From CAZDQL01 sp964507325 (GTDB lineage Bacteria; Planctomycetota; UBA1135; GCA-002686595): a stretch of 39,270 bases of DNA. The stretch lies in the NCBI GenBank assembly GCA_964507325.1, contig CAZDQL010000065.1, positions 1 to 39,270 of the forward strand, read 5' to 3'. Each line of letters opens with the position of its first letter. Positions within the stretch are counted from its first letter, which is position 1. The notes under the pieces are model-generated. The model was given only the letters and a program-made list of their open reading frames with translations, was not told the DNA's origin and did no database searches. The position numbers and the translations under genes were made by a program. Below are positions 1 to 7,801 of the stretch, piece by piece.

Positions 1-107
1 TCCTCGGGGGTCTCATCCTGGGCGTGGGTGGGGGGGGCGAGGGAGAGGGCGAGGAGGAGGGCGAGGAGGAGGGTGAGGGGGAGGGTGAGGGGGAACGACC
101 GATGCAT
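1..107 (-). CDS. Secreted protein, N-terminus only (runs off the left edge)
   Basis: On the minus strand an ATG at 107 opens a frame that stays open to base 1 (35 codons). Its translation is a textbook signal peptide: MHRSF, then a long Leu/Ala/Thr hydrophobic core, then a likely signal-peptidase site THA|QDE near residue 30, after which the chain turns acidic. The purine-rich GA/GGGCGAGGAGG tract seen at 31-96 on the plus strand is simply the complement of the repeated CTC/GCC/CTG codons of this signal peptide. The mature protein lies outside the window, so no function can be given. The gene is divergent from the TonB-like gene that starts at 227, and the 119 bp between them should hold both promoters. 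The gene call rests on the signal peptide alone. Confidence 0.6.
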   Translation of the reverse strand, partial: MHRSFPLTLPLTLLLALLLALSLAPPTHAQDETPE

Positions 108-226
108 GGCACCCCCAACGTCATCGGGGAGCTGCGGTTCAGGGGAAACACCCCCTCGAGCTCCCCTGGATCGAACCTCCTGCGCCGGTTCGCGTTAGGC
201 TGCCGGGGGATTCCCCCGCTCCATCG

Positions 227-976
227 ATGTTCACTCCGGCCCGTGGCCCCGGCTTCGCCAAGAGCCTCTGCGCTTCGACCGCCCTGCACGCGGCGGTCGT
301 GGGGGTGGCGTTCTCCTTCGCGGCGCCGCTCCTGATCTCCGCCGGGAAGCCGCGGGAGCGGGAGTACCGCCTGGAATACGTCGCCGAGCTGGAACCCCCC
401 GAGCTCCCCCAGGAGCGTCCCGAGGAGCCCTTCGAGCTCTCTCCGCCCGACCCCTGGGAGGAACCGGACGTCCGCCCGGTGCCGGTCGAGGAGCGGCTCC
501 CCCCCGACCCCACCTTCGAGCGGGTGGAGTTCCGCCCCTCGCCCTTGGATCGCCAGTTCGTCCAGGAGCTCCTCCCGCCCCGCCCCGCCGAGCCGGAGCC
601 GTTGCCGGAGCCGGAGCCCGAGCCACCGCGGGAGGTGCTTCCCGAAGCCCCTCCGCCTGAGCCCCCCCTCCCGCCCCCCGGCGTCGAGGAGCCCTCCACC
701 GCCCCCGTCCAGCTCCCCGGTCGCTGCCCCACCCCCGTCTACCCCCCGCGGGCGGAGCGCCAGGGGATCGGGGGCGCGGTGGTGCTGCGCATCACGGTCG
801 GAGTCGACGGGGGGGTGGTGGCCCTGACGGTGGAGGAGTCCAGCGGGCACTCCATCCTCGACCGCGCCGCCTTGGAGGCGATCCGGAGCTGGCGCTTCGA
901 CCCGGGGACCCGGGGGGGGCAGCCGGAGCAGATGGACGTCCTGAAGCGCCTCCTCTTCACCCTCGAGCACCACTGA
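227..976 (+). CDS. TonB-family energy transducer (C-terminal TonB domain protein)
   Basis: 249 aa with the three-part TonB layout. A single membrane anchor lies at about residues 16-38 (SFAAPLLISA within it). A long periplasmic Pro/Glu-rich spacer at about 45-170 has many PEPEPE/PPEP runs. A C-terminal TonB fold at about 168-249 begins at PTPVYPPRAERQGIGGAVVL and includes the family-typical GxVxxxxVxxSSGHxxLDxAALEAIRxWRFDPG pattern. Proteins of this kind couple ExbB/ExbD proton motive force to outer-membrane receptors or other envelope machines. No exbB/exbD is visible here, so the partner is elsewhere. The start is the ATG at 227; a GGGGGATTCCCCC palindrome lies just upstream. The stop codon TGA (974-976) is immediately merged with the first 214-bp repeat, which begins at 975. 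Confidence 0.88.
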   Translation: MFTPARGPGFAKSLCASTALHAAVVGVAFSFAAPLLISAGKPREREYRLEYVAELEPPELPQERPEEPFELSPPDPWEEPDVRPVPVEERLPPDPTFERVEFRPSPLDRQFVQELLPPRPAEPEPLPEPEPEPPREVLPEAPPPEPPLPPPGVEEPSTAPVQLPGRCPTPVYPPRAERQGIGGAVVLRITVGVDGGVVALTVEESSGHSILDRAALEAIRSWRFDPGTRGGQPEQMDVLKRLLFTLEHH

Positions 977-1188
977 ACTGCCGCCCTTCAGTGGGCTTTG
1001 CGGGGGAGTGCTCGCCGTAGCCCCTTTGCCCGCAAGGACTTGGGGTACCGGGCTGTTGGAGCAGGCCCCCGCGACGAGGTGACGGACCGGAGGCGGGTGC
1101 ACGGCTGCCGTGGGGCAGCCCGGAACGGGGACCGACCGCAGCCGTCGAGGGGCTGACTTCCGAGATGCCCATCGAAGGGGGGCAGTTC
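975..1188 (+). repeat. 214-bp intergenic repeat, copy R1 (inverted ends)
   Basis: First of four copies of a fixed-length element. The left end GAACTGCCGCCCTTCAGTGG and the right end CCATCGAAGGGGGGCAGTTC are imperfect inverted repeats of each other. An internal block shared with copy R2 includes TTTGCCCGCAAGGACTTGGG at 1025-1044. By eye R1 and the reverse complement of R2 agree at roughly 80% of positions without a length change. The left end overlaps the tonB-like stop codon. The right end contributes an ATG at 1165 that would falsely extend the next gene. Confidence 0.85.
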
Positions 1189-1230
1189 AGCCCAGGTTTC
1201 TGGGCGGGGTGGCCGAAGTTGGAGTGCGGC

Positions 1231-1821
1231 ATGCACGGACCGTCCTCACACCGGATCCCCCTCCGGGAGCTGATCCTCGCCCTGACCCCCGCCCTGGCCG
1301 CCTGCGCCGAGCTCCGGGAGCCCACCCGCGCCTCGCTGGGGGATGGGGAAGTCCTCGCCGTAACCGAGGCTCCCCCCGCGAGCGAGCAGGCCCGCCTCGA
1401 CTGGCTGGTGGGGGAGTTCGAGGTCGCGAGCGAGCTCCGGCCGTGGGCGGAGGCACCCCCCCTCACCGCGGTGGGGACGATGACCGGCGCCTGGAGCACC
1501 GACGGCTCCTCCGTGGTCTGCGTCTACCGCGGGGACCTCTCCGGCGTGTTCCCGGAGCTGCGCGCCCGCGTCGCCTTCGACGCCACCCGCGCCTGCTTCG
1601 TCGGCTCCTGGTCCGACCGGGAGGGGCGGACGGTGCTGCCCCTGGGGGACGGCTTCCCCGATCCGGAGCACTCGATCCTCTTCCTCCACCGCCGCGACGG
1701 GACCACGGTACGCGAGGTCCTGCACCTCCTCTCGCCGGAGGAGCACGCCCGGGAGATCCTGCGAGTCGGTGCCGACGGGGAGTGGTACCCGAGCTTCGTC
1801 CTGCACGCGCGGCGGCGGTAG
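1231..1821 (+). CDS. Putative lipoprotein, DUF1579-like
   Basis: 196 aa from the ATG at 1231. An upstream in-frame ATG at 1165 lies inside the repeat R1 and would put the hydrophobic segment 47 residues in, so I reject it. From 1231 the protein has a short basic/hydrophobic leader ending in LAAC at residues 22-25, a lipobox with Cys25 as the lipidation site. This predicts an envelope lipoprotein. The body begins ARLDWLVGEFEV and continues through a TMTGAWSTDGSSVVCVYRG stretch and an FDATRACFVGSWSD stretch. This pattern (WLVGEWxV ... GYDxxxxxYVGxW) is what I recognise from DUF1579 proteins, whose biochemical role is not known. The assignment is by motif memory and moderate. The next gene is 48 bp downstream. 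Confidence 0.65.
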   Translation: MHGPSSHRIPLRELILALTPALAACAELREPTRASLGDGEVLAVTEAPPASEQARLDWLVGEFEVASELRPWAEAPPLTAVGTMTGAWSTDGSSVVCVYRGDLSGVFPELRARVAFDATRACFVGSWSDREGRTVLPLGDGFPDPEHSILFLHRRDGTTVREVLHLLSPEEHAREILRVGADGEWYPSFVLHARRR

Positions 1822-1857
1822 CGGCGGGGGAACCGGGCCAGTGCCCGGGATGCACGC

Positions 1858-1863
1858 TACCCT
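1858..1863 (+). promoter_or_regulatory. Possible -10 box of a short-leader promoter
   Basis: TACCCT ends 6 nt before the ATG of the Nudix gene at 1870, the spacing expected if transcription starts at or next to the start codon. There is no Shine-Dalgarno sequence upstream of this ATG, and no clear -35 box. Similar TAnnCT boxes lie close to other starts in the window (11016, 11557, 14074). Confidence 0.3.
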
Positions 1864-1869
1864 CTGGCG

Positions 1870-2628
1870 ATGAACCTCGCCGCCATCGAGATCGTCGAGG
1901 ACCGCACCGCCGGCAGTCGCTGCGACGAGGGCTTCCTCACCCTGCGCCGCCTCCTGGTCAGGAACCGCTACGAGGACGGGAGCCACTCCGAGCCCTACCC
2001 CTGCGACATCGTACGCCGCCCGGGGAGCGACGCCGTGGTGGCGGTCCTCTACGAGCGGGACCCGGAGGGGGGGGTCCACGTCCTCCTGCGCGAGGCGCCG
2101 CGCGTCCCCGTCTACCTGCGCAAGCACGAGAGCTTCGTGCACCCCGACCCCCGCGAGTACCTCTGCGTCGCCGAGGTGGTGGCGGGGATCGTCGAGGAGG
2201 GGGACTCCTCCGGCCTCCCCGGCCTGCGCCAGCGGGCGGTGGAGGAGGCGCGCGAGGAGGCGGGGCTCGAGGTCGACGAGGGGAGCCTGGCGCCCCTCGG
2301 GGGGGAGACCTTCGCCAGCCCCGGCACCAGCGACGAGAAGCTCTACTTCCTCGCCGCCCCCGGCGCCTTGGACACCGCCGGCGGCGCGGCGGGGGACGGC
2401 TCGGTGATGGAGGAGTGCAGCCGGCTCGTGCGCCTCGAGCTGGGGGAGGCGATCCGCGCCGCCCGCAGCGGCGCGATCCCCGACATGAAGACCGAGATCG
2501 CCCTCCTGCGACTCGCCGACCACCTGGGCTGGATCCCCCAGCTCGACCTCTTCGCGAGTGACCTGCCCCCGGATCTGGCCGCGCGCTACCGCCGGCTCGG
2601 CGTCGACGCGCCGGAGGAGGTCCAGTGA
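1870..2628 (+). CDS. Nudix hydrolase
   Basis: 252 aa. The Nudix box is visible at about residues 106-133: a conserved Gly in VVAGIVEEGD followed by RAVEEAREEAGLEV, in which EExxREEAGL supplies the Mg-binding glutamates. The usual first Arg of the REUxEExGU motif is replaced by Glu. The arrangement (EYLCVAEVVAGIVE before the box, then FASPGTSDEKLYFLAA after it) resembles ADP-ribose/nucleotide-sugar pyrophosphatases of the NudF type, which hydrolyse the diphosphate of nucleoside diphosphate sugars. The substrate cannot be fixed from sequence. It is the first gene of a coupled series: its TGA overlaps the GTG of the next gene by 4 bp (GTGA at 2625). The context with heptose-nucleotide genes fits a nucleotide-sugar substrate, but that is inference. 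Confidence 0.88.
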   Translation: MNLAAIEIVEDRTAGSRCDEGFLTLRRLLVRNRYEDGSHSEPYPCDIVRRPGSDAVVAVLYERDPEGGVHVLLREAPRVPVYLRKHESFVHPDPREYLCVAEVVAGIVEEGDSSGLPGLRQRAVEEAREEAGLEVDEGSLAPLGGETFASPGTSDEKLYFLAAPGALDTAGGAAGDGSVMEECSRLVRLELGEAIRAARSGAIPDMKTEIALLRLADHLGWIPQLDLFASDLPPDLAARYRRLGVDAPEEVQ

Positions 2629-3590
2629 AGGAGCCGCGCATCGCACTGATCGGTGCGCGGCGGGTGCGGCAGGGGTTGGGGCCCTTCGTCGCGCGCCACC
2701 TCACCCGGGCGGGGGCGGAGGTGGTCGGCTTCCTCGGCACCGGGGAGGCTGCGGTGCGCGCCGCGTACGACGAGCTCGAAACGGAGGCGGGGATCCGCCC
2801 GCCGGGGTACACCGACCTGGAGCGACTCCTGGAGCGGGAGACCCCCGACGCCCTGGCGATCCTCTCCCCCTCCCGCCACCACGAGCCCTACCTGGAGGCC
2901 GCCCTCGCCGCCGGTCTGCACGTCCTGTGCGAGAAGCCCCTCCTGTGGGGACGCCCGGGGCTGGCGTCGCGGGTCGAGGAGCTCTGCCGGGCCTACCACG
3001 CCGCCGGTCTGCTGCTCGTCGAGAACTGCCAGTGGCCCCACGTCCTGCCCGCCTTCTGGCAGCTGCATCCGGAGGGGGAGCAGGAGCCTCCCCACAGCTT
3101 CGGCATGCGCCTGACCCCCGCCAGCCGCGGCGCGGAGATGATCGGGGACGCCTTGCCCCACGCCCTGAGCCTGCTCGGCGCCCTGGCCCCGGGGCCGGGA
3201 GCGAGGATCGAGGGGCTGGCTTTCTCGACCCGGGACCCCGAGTGCGGGGAGCTGGTCCTCGACTTCCGTTACACGACCCCGGAGCGGGCCATCCAGGCGC
3301 GGGTCGAGTTGATCCGCGGGGACACCTTGCCGCGGAAGGCCGGCCTGACTATCAATGGGCGCGCGGCGCGGCGCCGCGTGCGCATGAACGACTCTTACGC
3401 TCTGTTCCTGGGTGATGGGAAGCGCGAGGTGGCCCTCCCCGACCCCCTCGAAGCCCACCTGGTCCAGTTCCTCTCGGAGCTGGCCGGCGTGCGTGCGGGT
3501 CGGCGGCCGGAGTTCCCGGCCGAGATCCTCCAGCGGGCGACCCTCCTGGAGGAGACGCTGACCACCTTTCAGGAGCATCCGCCGGCGTGA
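2625..3590 (+). CDS. Gfo/Idh/MocA-family oxidoreductase
   Basis: 321 aa, starting with a GTG that overlaps the Nudix stop by 4 bp. The N-terminal half is a Rossmann nucleotide-binding domain (IALIGARRV at residues 6-14, with an atypical glycine pattern). It continues through the family hallmark HVLCEKPLLWG at about 99-109, where the EKP lysine contacts cofactor and substrate. The C-terminal half is an alpha/beta domain with a long beta-sheet region (GELVLDFRYTT onward). Family members are NAD(P)-dependent dehydrogenases or related enzymes acting on sugars, inositols or sugar nucleotides. The poor GxGxxG motif (GARRVRQGLG) makes the cofactor uncertain. It is coupled on both sides, to the Nudix gene and to the radical SAM gene, again by GTGA overlap, so the three proteins are probably made together and may act in one pathway. 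Confidence 0.85.
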   Translation: MKEPRIALIGARRVRQGLGPFVARHLTRAGAEVVGFLGTGEAAVRAAYDELETEAGIRPPGYTDLERLLERETPDALAILSPSRHHEPYLEAALAAGLHVLCEKPLLWGRPGLASRVEELCRAYHAAGLLLVENCQWPHVLPAFWQLHPEGEQEPPHSFGMRLTPASRGAEMIGDALPHALSLLGALAPGPGARIEGLAFSTRDPECGELVLDFRYTTPERAIQARVELIRGDTLPRKAGLTINGRAARRRVRMNDSYALFLGDGKREVALPDPLEAHLVQFLSELAGVRAGRRPEFPAEILQRATLLEETLTTFQEHPPA

Positions 3591-4801
3591 CCCATTCCAT
3601 CCACGACTTCGGCGCCAAGCTCCTGCAGCCCTCGGTGCTGCCCACCTTCGAGGCCTACGTCGCCTGGCGGCGCGAGGCGCGCGCGGCTCGCAAGGCGGGG
3701 CGCCCGCAGCCGCAGCCCCCGCGACTGTCGCCGATCTCGATCAACCTCGACCTGACCACCGCCTGCAACTACCGCTGCACGCACTGCGTCGACTGGGAGA
3801 TCCTGAACACCAACCACCGTTTCGTGGAGGAGGACCTGCGTGCCTCGCTGGCCCTGATGGCGAGCCGGGGTCTGCGTTCGGTGATCCTGATCGGCGGCGG
3901 CGAGCCGACCCTGCACAAGAGCTTCGTCGACCTGGTGGGCTACCTGAAGGAACTCGAGCTGCAGGTGGCGGTCGTCTCCAACGGCAGCCGCGGCGATCGC
4001 CTCCTGGAGGCGTGCGGTTCCCTCGACGAGCGGGACTGGATCCGCCTCTCCCTCGACAGCGCCTCCAACGAGCTCTTCCGGGCGATGCACCGCCCCAACG
4101 GCGCCACCGACCTGGACGAGATCTGCGCCTGGATGCCGCGCATCAAGGCCGCCAACCCCAAGCCGCGGTTGGGCTACTCCTTCGTCATCTGCTGGAAGGG
4201 CGCCTCCCGCGACGACGAGTCGATCCTGGAGAACGTGCACGAGATCGTGCCCGCGGCGGCGCGCGCCAAGGAGTACGGCTTCGACTACATCTCCTTCAAG
4301 CCGGTGCTCGAGCGCCAGAGCGACGGCGCCGAGGTGATGGATCCTTCGAAATCCGAGGGGCAACTCGCCGACGTCGTGCGCCGCATCCGCGAGGGGATCG
4401 ACGAGGCCAAGGAGCTGGCGGACGAGCGCTTCGAGATCTACGAGAGCATCAACCTGCGCATGCTCGAAGAGGGCACCTGGCGCGACTACACCCGCCAGCC
4501 CCGCACTTGCCACATGCAGGCCCTGCGCCAGGTGGTGACTCCGATGGGCCTCTACAACTGCCCCGCCCACCGCGGGGTCGCCAAGGCGCGCATCGCGGAC
4601 GGGGACGGCTACGCCGACGACCCGCGCTCGGGCCAGACGGGCAAGGGGCTGGCCTCGATCCTGACCGGTTTCGACGCCTCCCACGAGTGCCGTGAGGTGA
4701 CCTGCCTCTACCACGAGGTCAACTGGTGGATCGAGGAGCTGGTGGCGGCTCCGGAGACCCCGATCGAGGGGCGCGCGGAGTCGGGGGACTACTTCCTCTG
4801 A
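3587..4801 (+). CDS. Radical SAM enzyme with C-terminal cysteine cluster (SPASM-like)
   Basis: 404 aa. The radical SAM cluster motif CNYRCTHC is at residues 60-67 (Cys60, Cys64, Cys67), preceded by INLDLTTA. A GGGEPTL motif that binds SAM follows, and the half-barrel continues with VVSNGS and LSLDSAS strands. The C-terminal third has further cysteines (RTCHMQ, LYNCPAHRG, HECREVTCLYHE) placed like auxiliary Fe-S ligands of SPASM/twitch domains. Such enzymes carry out peptide, sugar or cofactor modifications. The closest functional class cannot be decided. The start GTG overlaps the oxidoreductase stop (GTGA at 3587). No precursor peptide gene is visible, so RiPP maturation is not supported; a sugar or envelope role is suggested only by the neighbours waaF and rfaE2. 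Confidence 0.85.
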   Translation: MTHSIHDFGAKLLQPSVLPTFEAYVAWRREARAARKAGRPQPQPPRLSPISINLDLTTACNYRCTHCVDWEILNTNHRFVEEDLRASLALMASRGLRSVILIGGGEPTLHKSFVDLVGYLKELELQVAVVSNGSRGDRLLEACGSLDERDWIRLSLDSASNELFRAMHRPNGATDLDEICAWMPRIKAANPKPRLGYSFVICWKGASRDDESILENVHEIVPAAARAKEYGFDYISFKPVLERQSDGAEVMDPSKSEGQLADVVRRIREGIDEAKELADERFEIYESINLRMLEEGTWRDYTRQPRTCHMQALRQVVTPMGLYNCPAHRGVAKARIADGDGYADDPRSGQTGKGLASILTGFDASHECREVTCLYHEVNWWIEELVAAPETPIEGRAESGDYFL

Positions 4802-4857
4802 GGCCATGGGCGCCTCCGCGCCGGGTTTCCCTGAGGCCGTGGGGGCCTCCGCGCCGG
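4798..4857 (+). repeat. 33-bp-spaced tandem duplication over a stop/start junction
   Basis: Two 27-bp copies, at 4798-4824 and 4831-4857, agree at 25 of 27 positions and are offset by 33 bp, a whole number of codons. Each copy carries a TGA (the first is the real stop of the radical SAM gene) and a start codon (ATG at 4806, GTG at 4839) followed by GGSGCCTCCGCGCCGG. The duplication therefore adds 11 codons to the front of waaF. Confidence 0.9.
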
Positions 4858-5882
4858 AGCGCATCCTGGTTCGGGCCCCCAACTGGGTGGGGGACGTGGT
4901 CATGGCGACCCCCGCCCTGCGGGCGCTGGCGCGCGCCCATCCCGGCGCCGAGTTGACGGTGGAGGCGCGCGGCTACCTGCGCGAGCTGCTCGAGCCCCTG
5001 CCCCACGTCACCCACTTCCAGGTCGATTCGGGCAAGGGGCTCGCGAACCTCCGACGCCGCGTGCGCCGCACGCGGCGCGGGCGCTTCGACTGGGCGGTGA
5101 TCCTGCCCGACTCGCCGCGCTCCGCCCTGGGACCCTGCCTGGCCCGCGTCCCGCGCCGGGTCGGGTACACCCGCGGCCCCCTGCGGCGGCCGCTCCTGAC
5201 GCAGGCCCTGCCCCAACCCACCGAGGACGCCCGTCGCGCGCCGATCTCGATGATCGAGCGCTACCTGGTGATCACCCGCGCCCTGGGCTGCCCCGACGCG
5301 GGGGCGGGGATGGAGGTCCCCGTCACCGACGCCGCACGCGCGGTCGTGGCCCGTCGTCTGGAAGCGCTCGGCCTGGGGGACGAGCCCCCCTTCTGCCTGG
5401 CGATCCCCGGCGCCAGCTTCGGGGCGAGCAAGCTCTGGCCCGCCGCCTCCTTCGCCCGCGCCTGCGAGGGGATCGGAAGCGAGGAGGGACTGCCCACCCT
5501 GCTCGCCCCGGGTCCGGGGGAGGAGGGGGTGGCCCGCGCCGTGGCGGAGGGGTGCGCCGGCGCCCACGTCCTCGACGAGCCGGTGCTGAGCCTGGGGGAG
5601 CTCGCCGCCCTCGTCGCCCGGGCGCGCCTGGTGGTGACCAACGACACCGGGCCGCGCCAGATCGCCGTGGCCCTCGGGGTGCCCGCCGTGGTCTTGATGG
5701 GGCCCACCGATCCCCGCTACACCCAGCATCACCTCGCCCGCCAGGCGGTTCTGCGCGCCGAGGTGGACTGCGCACCCTGTGGTGAGAAGATCTGCCCCAC
5801 CGACCACCGCTGCATGACGCGCATCGAGCCGGAGCGCGTCGTCGCGGAGGCGGCCCGTCTGCTGGCCGACACGCAACCCTGA
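4806..5882 (+). CDS. waaF: LPS heptosyltransferase II-type glycosyltransferase (GT9)
   Basis: 358 aa from ATG 4806. The GT9 N-terminal motif RILVRAPNWVGDVVMATPAL occupies about residues 19-38. Two Rossmann lobes follow. The C-terminal sugar-nucleotide-binding region carries the family pattern VVTNDTGPRQIAVALGVPAV followed by MGPTDPRYT, and ends with the CxPCxxxxCPxxHxCMxxIxPE signature (CAPCGEKICPTDHRCMTRIEP). These enzymes transfer ADP-heptose onto the inner core of lipopolysaccharide at the cytoplasmic face. The 8-bp gap to rfaE2, which makes the ADP-heptose precursor, supports the assignment. The first 11 residues come from a local tandem duplication, so the ancestral start was probably the GTG at 4839; both starts give a complete catalytic domain. 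Confidence 0.88.
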   Translation: MGASAPGFPEAVGASAPERILVRAPNWVGDVVMATPALRALARAHPGAELTVEARGYLRELLEPLPHVTHFQVDSGKGLANLRRRVRRTRRGRFDWAVILPDSPRSALGPCLARVPRRVGYTRGPLRRPLLTQALPQPTEDARRAPISMIERYLVITRALGCPDAGAGMEVPVTDAARAVVARRLEALGLGDEPPFCLAIPGASFGASKLWPAASFARACEGIGSEEGLPTLLAPGPGEEGVARAVAEGCAGAHVLDEPVLSLGELAALVARARLVVTNDTGPRQIAVALGVPAVVLMGPTDPRYTQHHLARQAVLRAEVDCAPCGEKICPTDHRCMTRIEPERVVAEAARLLADTQP

Positions 5883-5890
5883 GCCCTACG

Positions 5891-6367
5891 ATGTCCAACG
5901 GCGCCCGTATCCTCCCCGACTACCGCGACCTGGCGCGCGAGCTGGAGCCCGCGCGGGCGGGACGCTCGGTGGCGTTGGCCAACGGCTGCTTCGACCTCCT
6001 GCACGTCGGTCACGTACGGCTCCTGCGGGCGGCGGCGCGGGAGGCGGAGATCCTGGTCGTGGCGCTCAACAGCGACGCCAGCGTGCGCGCCACCAAGGGA
6101 GCGGAGCGACCGGTCGTGCCCCTGGAAGAGCGCATGGAAGTGGTCTCCGCCCTGGCCGGCGTGGACTGGGTGACCAGCTTCGACGAGCCGACCGCGGACG
6201 AACTGCTACGGACTCTGCGCCCCGACGTGCACGTCAAAGGCACCGACTGGAAGGAGGAGGAGGTCCCCGAACGGGAGGTGGTCCTCGCCTACGGAGGCCG
6301 CATCGCGATCCTGGGCGACCCGAAGACGCACGCGTCGAGCGACCTCGCGAAGAAGATGCGCCGGTAG
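5891..6367 (+). CDS. rfaE2: D-glycero-beta-D-manno-heptose 1-phosphate adenylyltransferase
   Basis: 158 aa, single-domain nucleotidyltransferase. NGCFDLLHVGHVRLLRAAA at about residues 31-49 contains the HxGH adenylyl-transfer motif. ALNSDASVRATKG and the region RPDVHVKGTDW match the heptose-1-phosphate adenylyltransferase half of HldE (RfaE). The kinase half (RfaE1) is absent, as in organisms that split the two activities, so the kinase must be encoded elsewhere. The enzyme makes ADP-D-glycero-D-manno-heptose for the LPS core and works directly upstream of WaaF, whose gene ends 8 bp before this ATG. The stop TAG forms part of TAGAAT (6365-6370), a possible -10 box for the MBOAT gene. Confidence 0.92.
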   Translation: MSNGARILPDYRDLARELEPARAGRSVALANGCFDLLHVGHVRLLRAAAREAEILVVALNSDASVRATKGAERPVVPLEERMEVVSALAGVDWVTSFDEPTADELLRTLRPDVHVKGTDWKEEEVPEREVVLAYGGRIAILGDPKTHASSDLAKKMRR

Positions 6368-6412
6368 AATCGCGCCGCCCCCACCGCGCCAACTAGCGGC
6401 CCTCCCCCCCAG

Positions 6413-7801
6413 ATGGTCTTCGCCAGCGGGATCTTCCTCTACTTCTTCCTCCCCACCTTCCTGGGCCTGTACTACCTGGCCCCGAAGCGCGGGAAGGCGT
6501 TCGTCATCGCCATCTCCAGCTACGTCTTCTACGGCTGGTGGCGCCCGGACTTCGTCATCCTGATGTGGATCTCGACGGTGGTCGACTTCTACTGCGGGAA
6601 GGCGATCACCAGGGCGCGCGCTGAGAAGCGCAGGGGCAAGCGTTGGGTCTGGCTCTCCTGTTGCGTCAACCTGGGGCTGCTGGGGTACTTCAAGTACTTC
6701 AACTTCGGCGTCGACACGCTCAACGCGATCTTCGTCGAGTTCGGCGCGGAGCCGTGGAGCGTGATGGAGATCGTCCTGCCGGTCGGGATCTCCTTCTACA
6801 CCTTCCAGACGCTGAGCTACACGATCGACGTCTACCGCGGGACCGCCAACCCGGTGAGCCGCTTCCGCGACTTCATGTGCTACGTGGCGCTGTTCCCGCA
6901 GCTCGTGGCGGGTCCGATCGTGCGCTACAACACGATCGAGGACCAGCTGCGCTCGCGTACGCACACCCCGGGCAAGTTCTACCGGGGTCTGCTCTCCTTC
7001 CAGTCCGGGCTGGTCAAGAAGGTCCTGATCGCCGACGTGCTGGGGGGGCTGGCGGACGCCGCCTTCGACGGGGGAGGGCTGTGCAGCACGCACGCCTGGT
7101 TCGGGTGCATCGCCTACGCCTTCCAGATCTATTTCGACTTCTCGGGCTACTCCGACATGGCGATCGGTCTGGGCCTGATGATGGGCTTCCGCTTCCCGAT
7201 CAACTTCAACCAGCCCTACCGCTCGATCTCGATCACCGACTTCTGGCGCCGTTGGCACGTTTCGCTGTCGAGCTTCCTGCGCGACTACCTGTACATCCCC
7301 CTGGGCGGCAACAAGAAGGGTCCGATCCGCACCTACATCAACCTCTCCCTGACGATGCTCCTGGGCGGCCTCTGGCACGGGGCCAACTGGACCTTCATCG
7401 CCTGGGGGGCCTACCAGGGCTTCTGGTTGGTGGTGGAGCGCCTATCGGGCAAGCGCGCCCTCTACGCCAAGGCGCCCGTCTTCGCCCAGATCCTGTTGAC
7501 CTTCGTCTTGGCCCTCTTCGGCTGGGTGCTCTTCCGTGCGGGGACCCTCTCCGAGGCCTGGACCTACCTCAGCGCCATGTTCGGGGCCGACGGCGGCGCC
7601 TCGGGCGTGCTCGGCATCCGTCGCATCCACCTCCTGGCCGCGGCCGCCGGCGCGATCGTCATCTGGGGCTTGCCGACGACCCAGGAGCTGGTGCACGGCG
7701 CCAAGGCGCGTTGGGCCCTGCCGCTGCAGGTCTGCTTCTGGGTGGCGCTCCTCCACCTGCACCACGTCGATCATGTGCCCTTCCTCTACTTCCAGTTCTG
7801 A
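6413..7801 (+). CDS. MBOAT-family O-acyltransferase (AlgI-like)
   Basis: 462 aa polytopic membrane protein with about 10-12 hydrophobic segments. It carries family blocks VFASGIFLYFFLP at the N-terminus, LPVGISFYTFQTLSYTIDVYRG, FPQLVAGPIVRY, FDFSGYSDMAIGLGLMMGF and the active-site block LLGGLWHGANWTFIAWG, where the His of LWHG is the invariant MBOAT histidine. AlgI-type MBOATs pass acetyl groups across the inner membrane for O-acetylation of exopolysaccharides such as alginate or cellulose. The next gene encodes an AlgX/AlgJ-like SGNH protein, the usual periplasmic partner that places the acetyl group on the polymer. The gene is 45 bp after rfaE2, so the acceptor could be LPS core, O-chain or an exopolysaccharide; the sequence does not decide. 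Confidence 0.93.
   Translation: MVFASGIFLYFFLPTFLGLYYLAPKRGKAFVIAISSYVFYGWWRPDFVILMWISTVVDFYCGKAITRARAEKRRGKRWVWLSCCVNLGLLGYFKYFNFGVDTLNAIFVEFGAEPWSVMEIVLPVGISFYTFQTLSYTIDVYRGTANPVSRFRDFMCYVALFPQLVAGPIVRYNTIEDQLRSRTHTPGKFYRGLLSFQSGLVKKVLIADVLGGLADAAFDGGGLCSTHAWFGCIAYAFQIYFDFSGYSDMAIGLGLMMGFRFPINFNQPYRSISITDFWRRWHVSLSSFLRDYLYIPLGGNKKGPIRTYINLSLTMLLGGLWHGANWTFIAWGAYQGFWLVVERLSGKRALYAKAPVFAQILLTFVLALFGWVLFRAGTLSEAWTYLSAMFGADGGASGVLGIRRIHLLAAAAGAIVIWGLPTTQELVHGAKARWALPLQVCFWVALLHLHHVDHVPFLYFQF

Noticed and set aside
24..335. Gly/Glu-rich plus-strand reading frame over the GA tract
   Set aside because: It is antisense to a clear signal peptide on the minus strand and runs out into the start of the TonB-like gene in another frame.
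1165..1230. N-terminal extension of the DUF1579-like lipoprotein
   Set aside because: The ATG at 1165 belongs to the conserved right end of repeat R1, and the lipoprotein signal fits only the start at 1231.
1246..2646. Long minus-strand open frame opposite the lipoprotein and Nudix genes
   Set aside because: High GC leaves antisense frames open; the translation has no motif and the plus-strand genes are clear.
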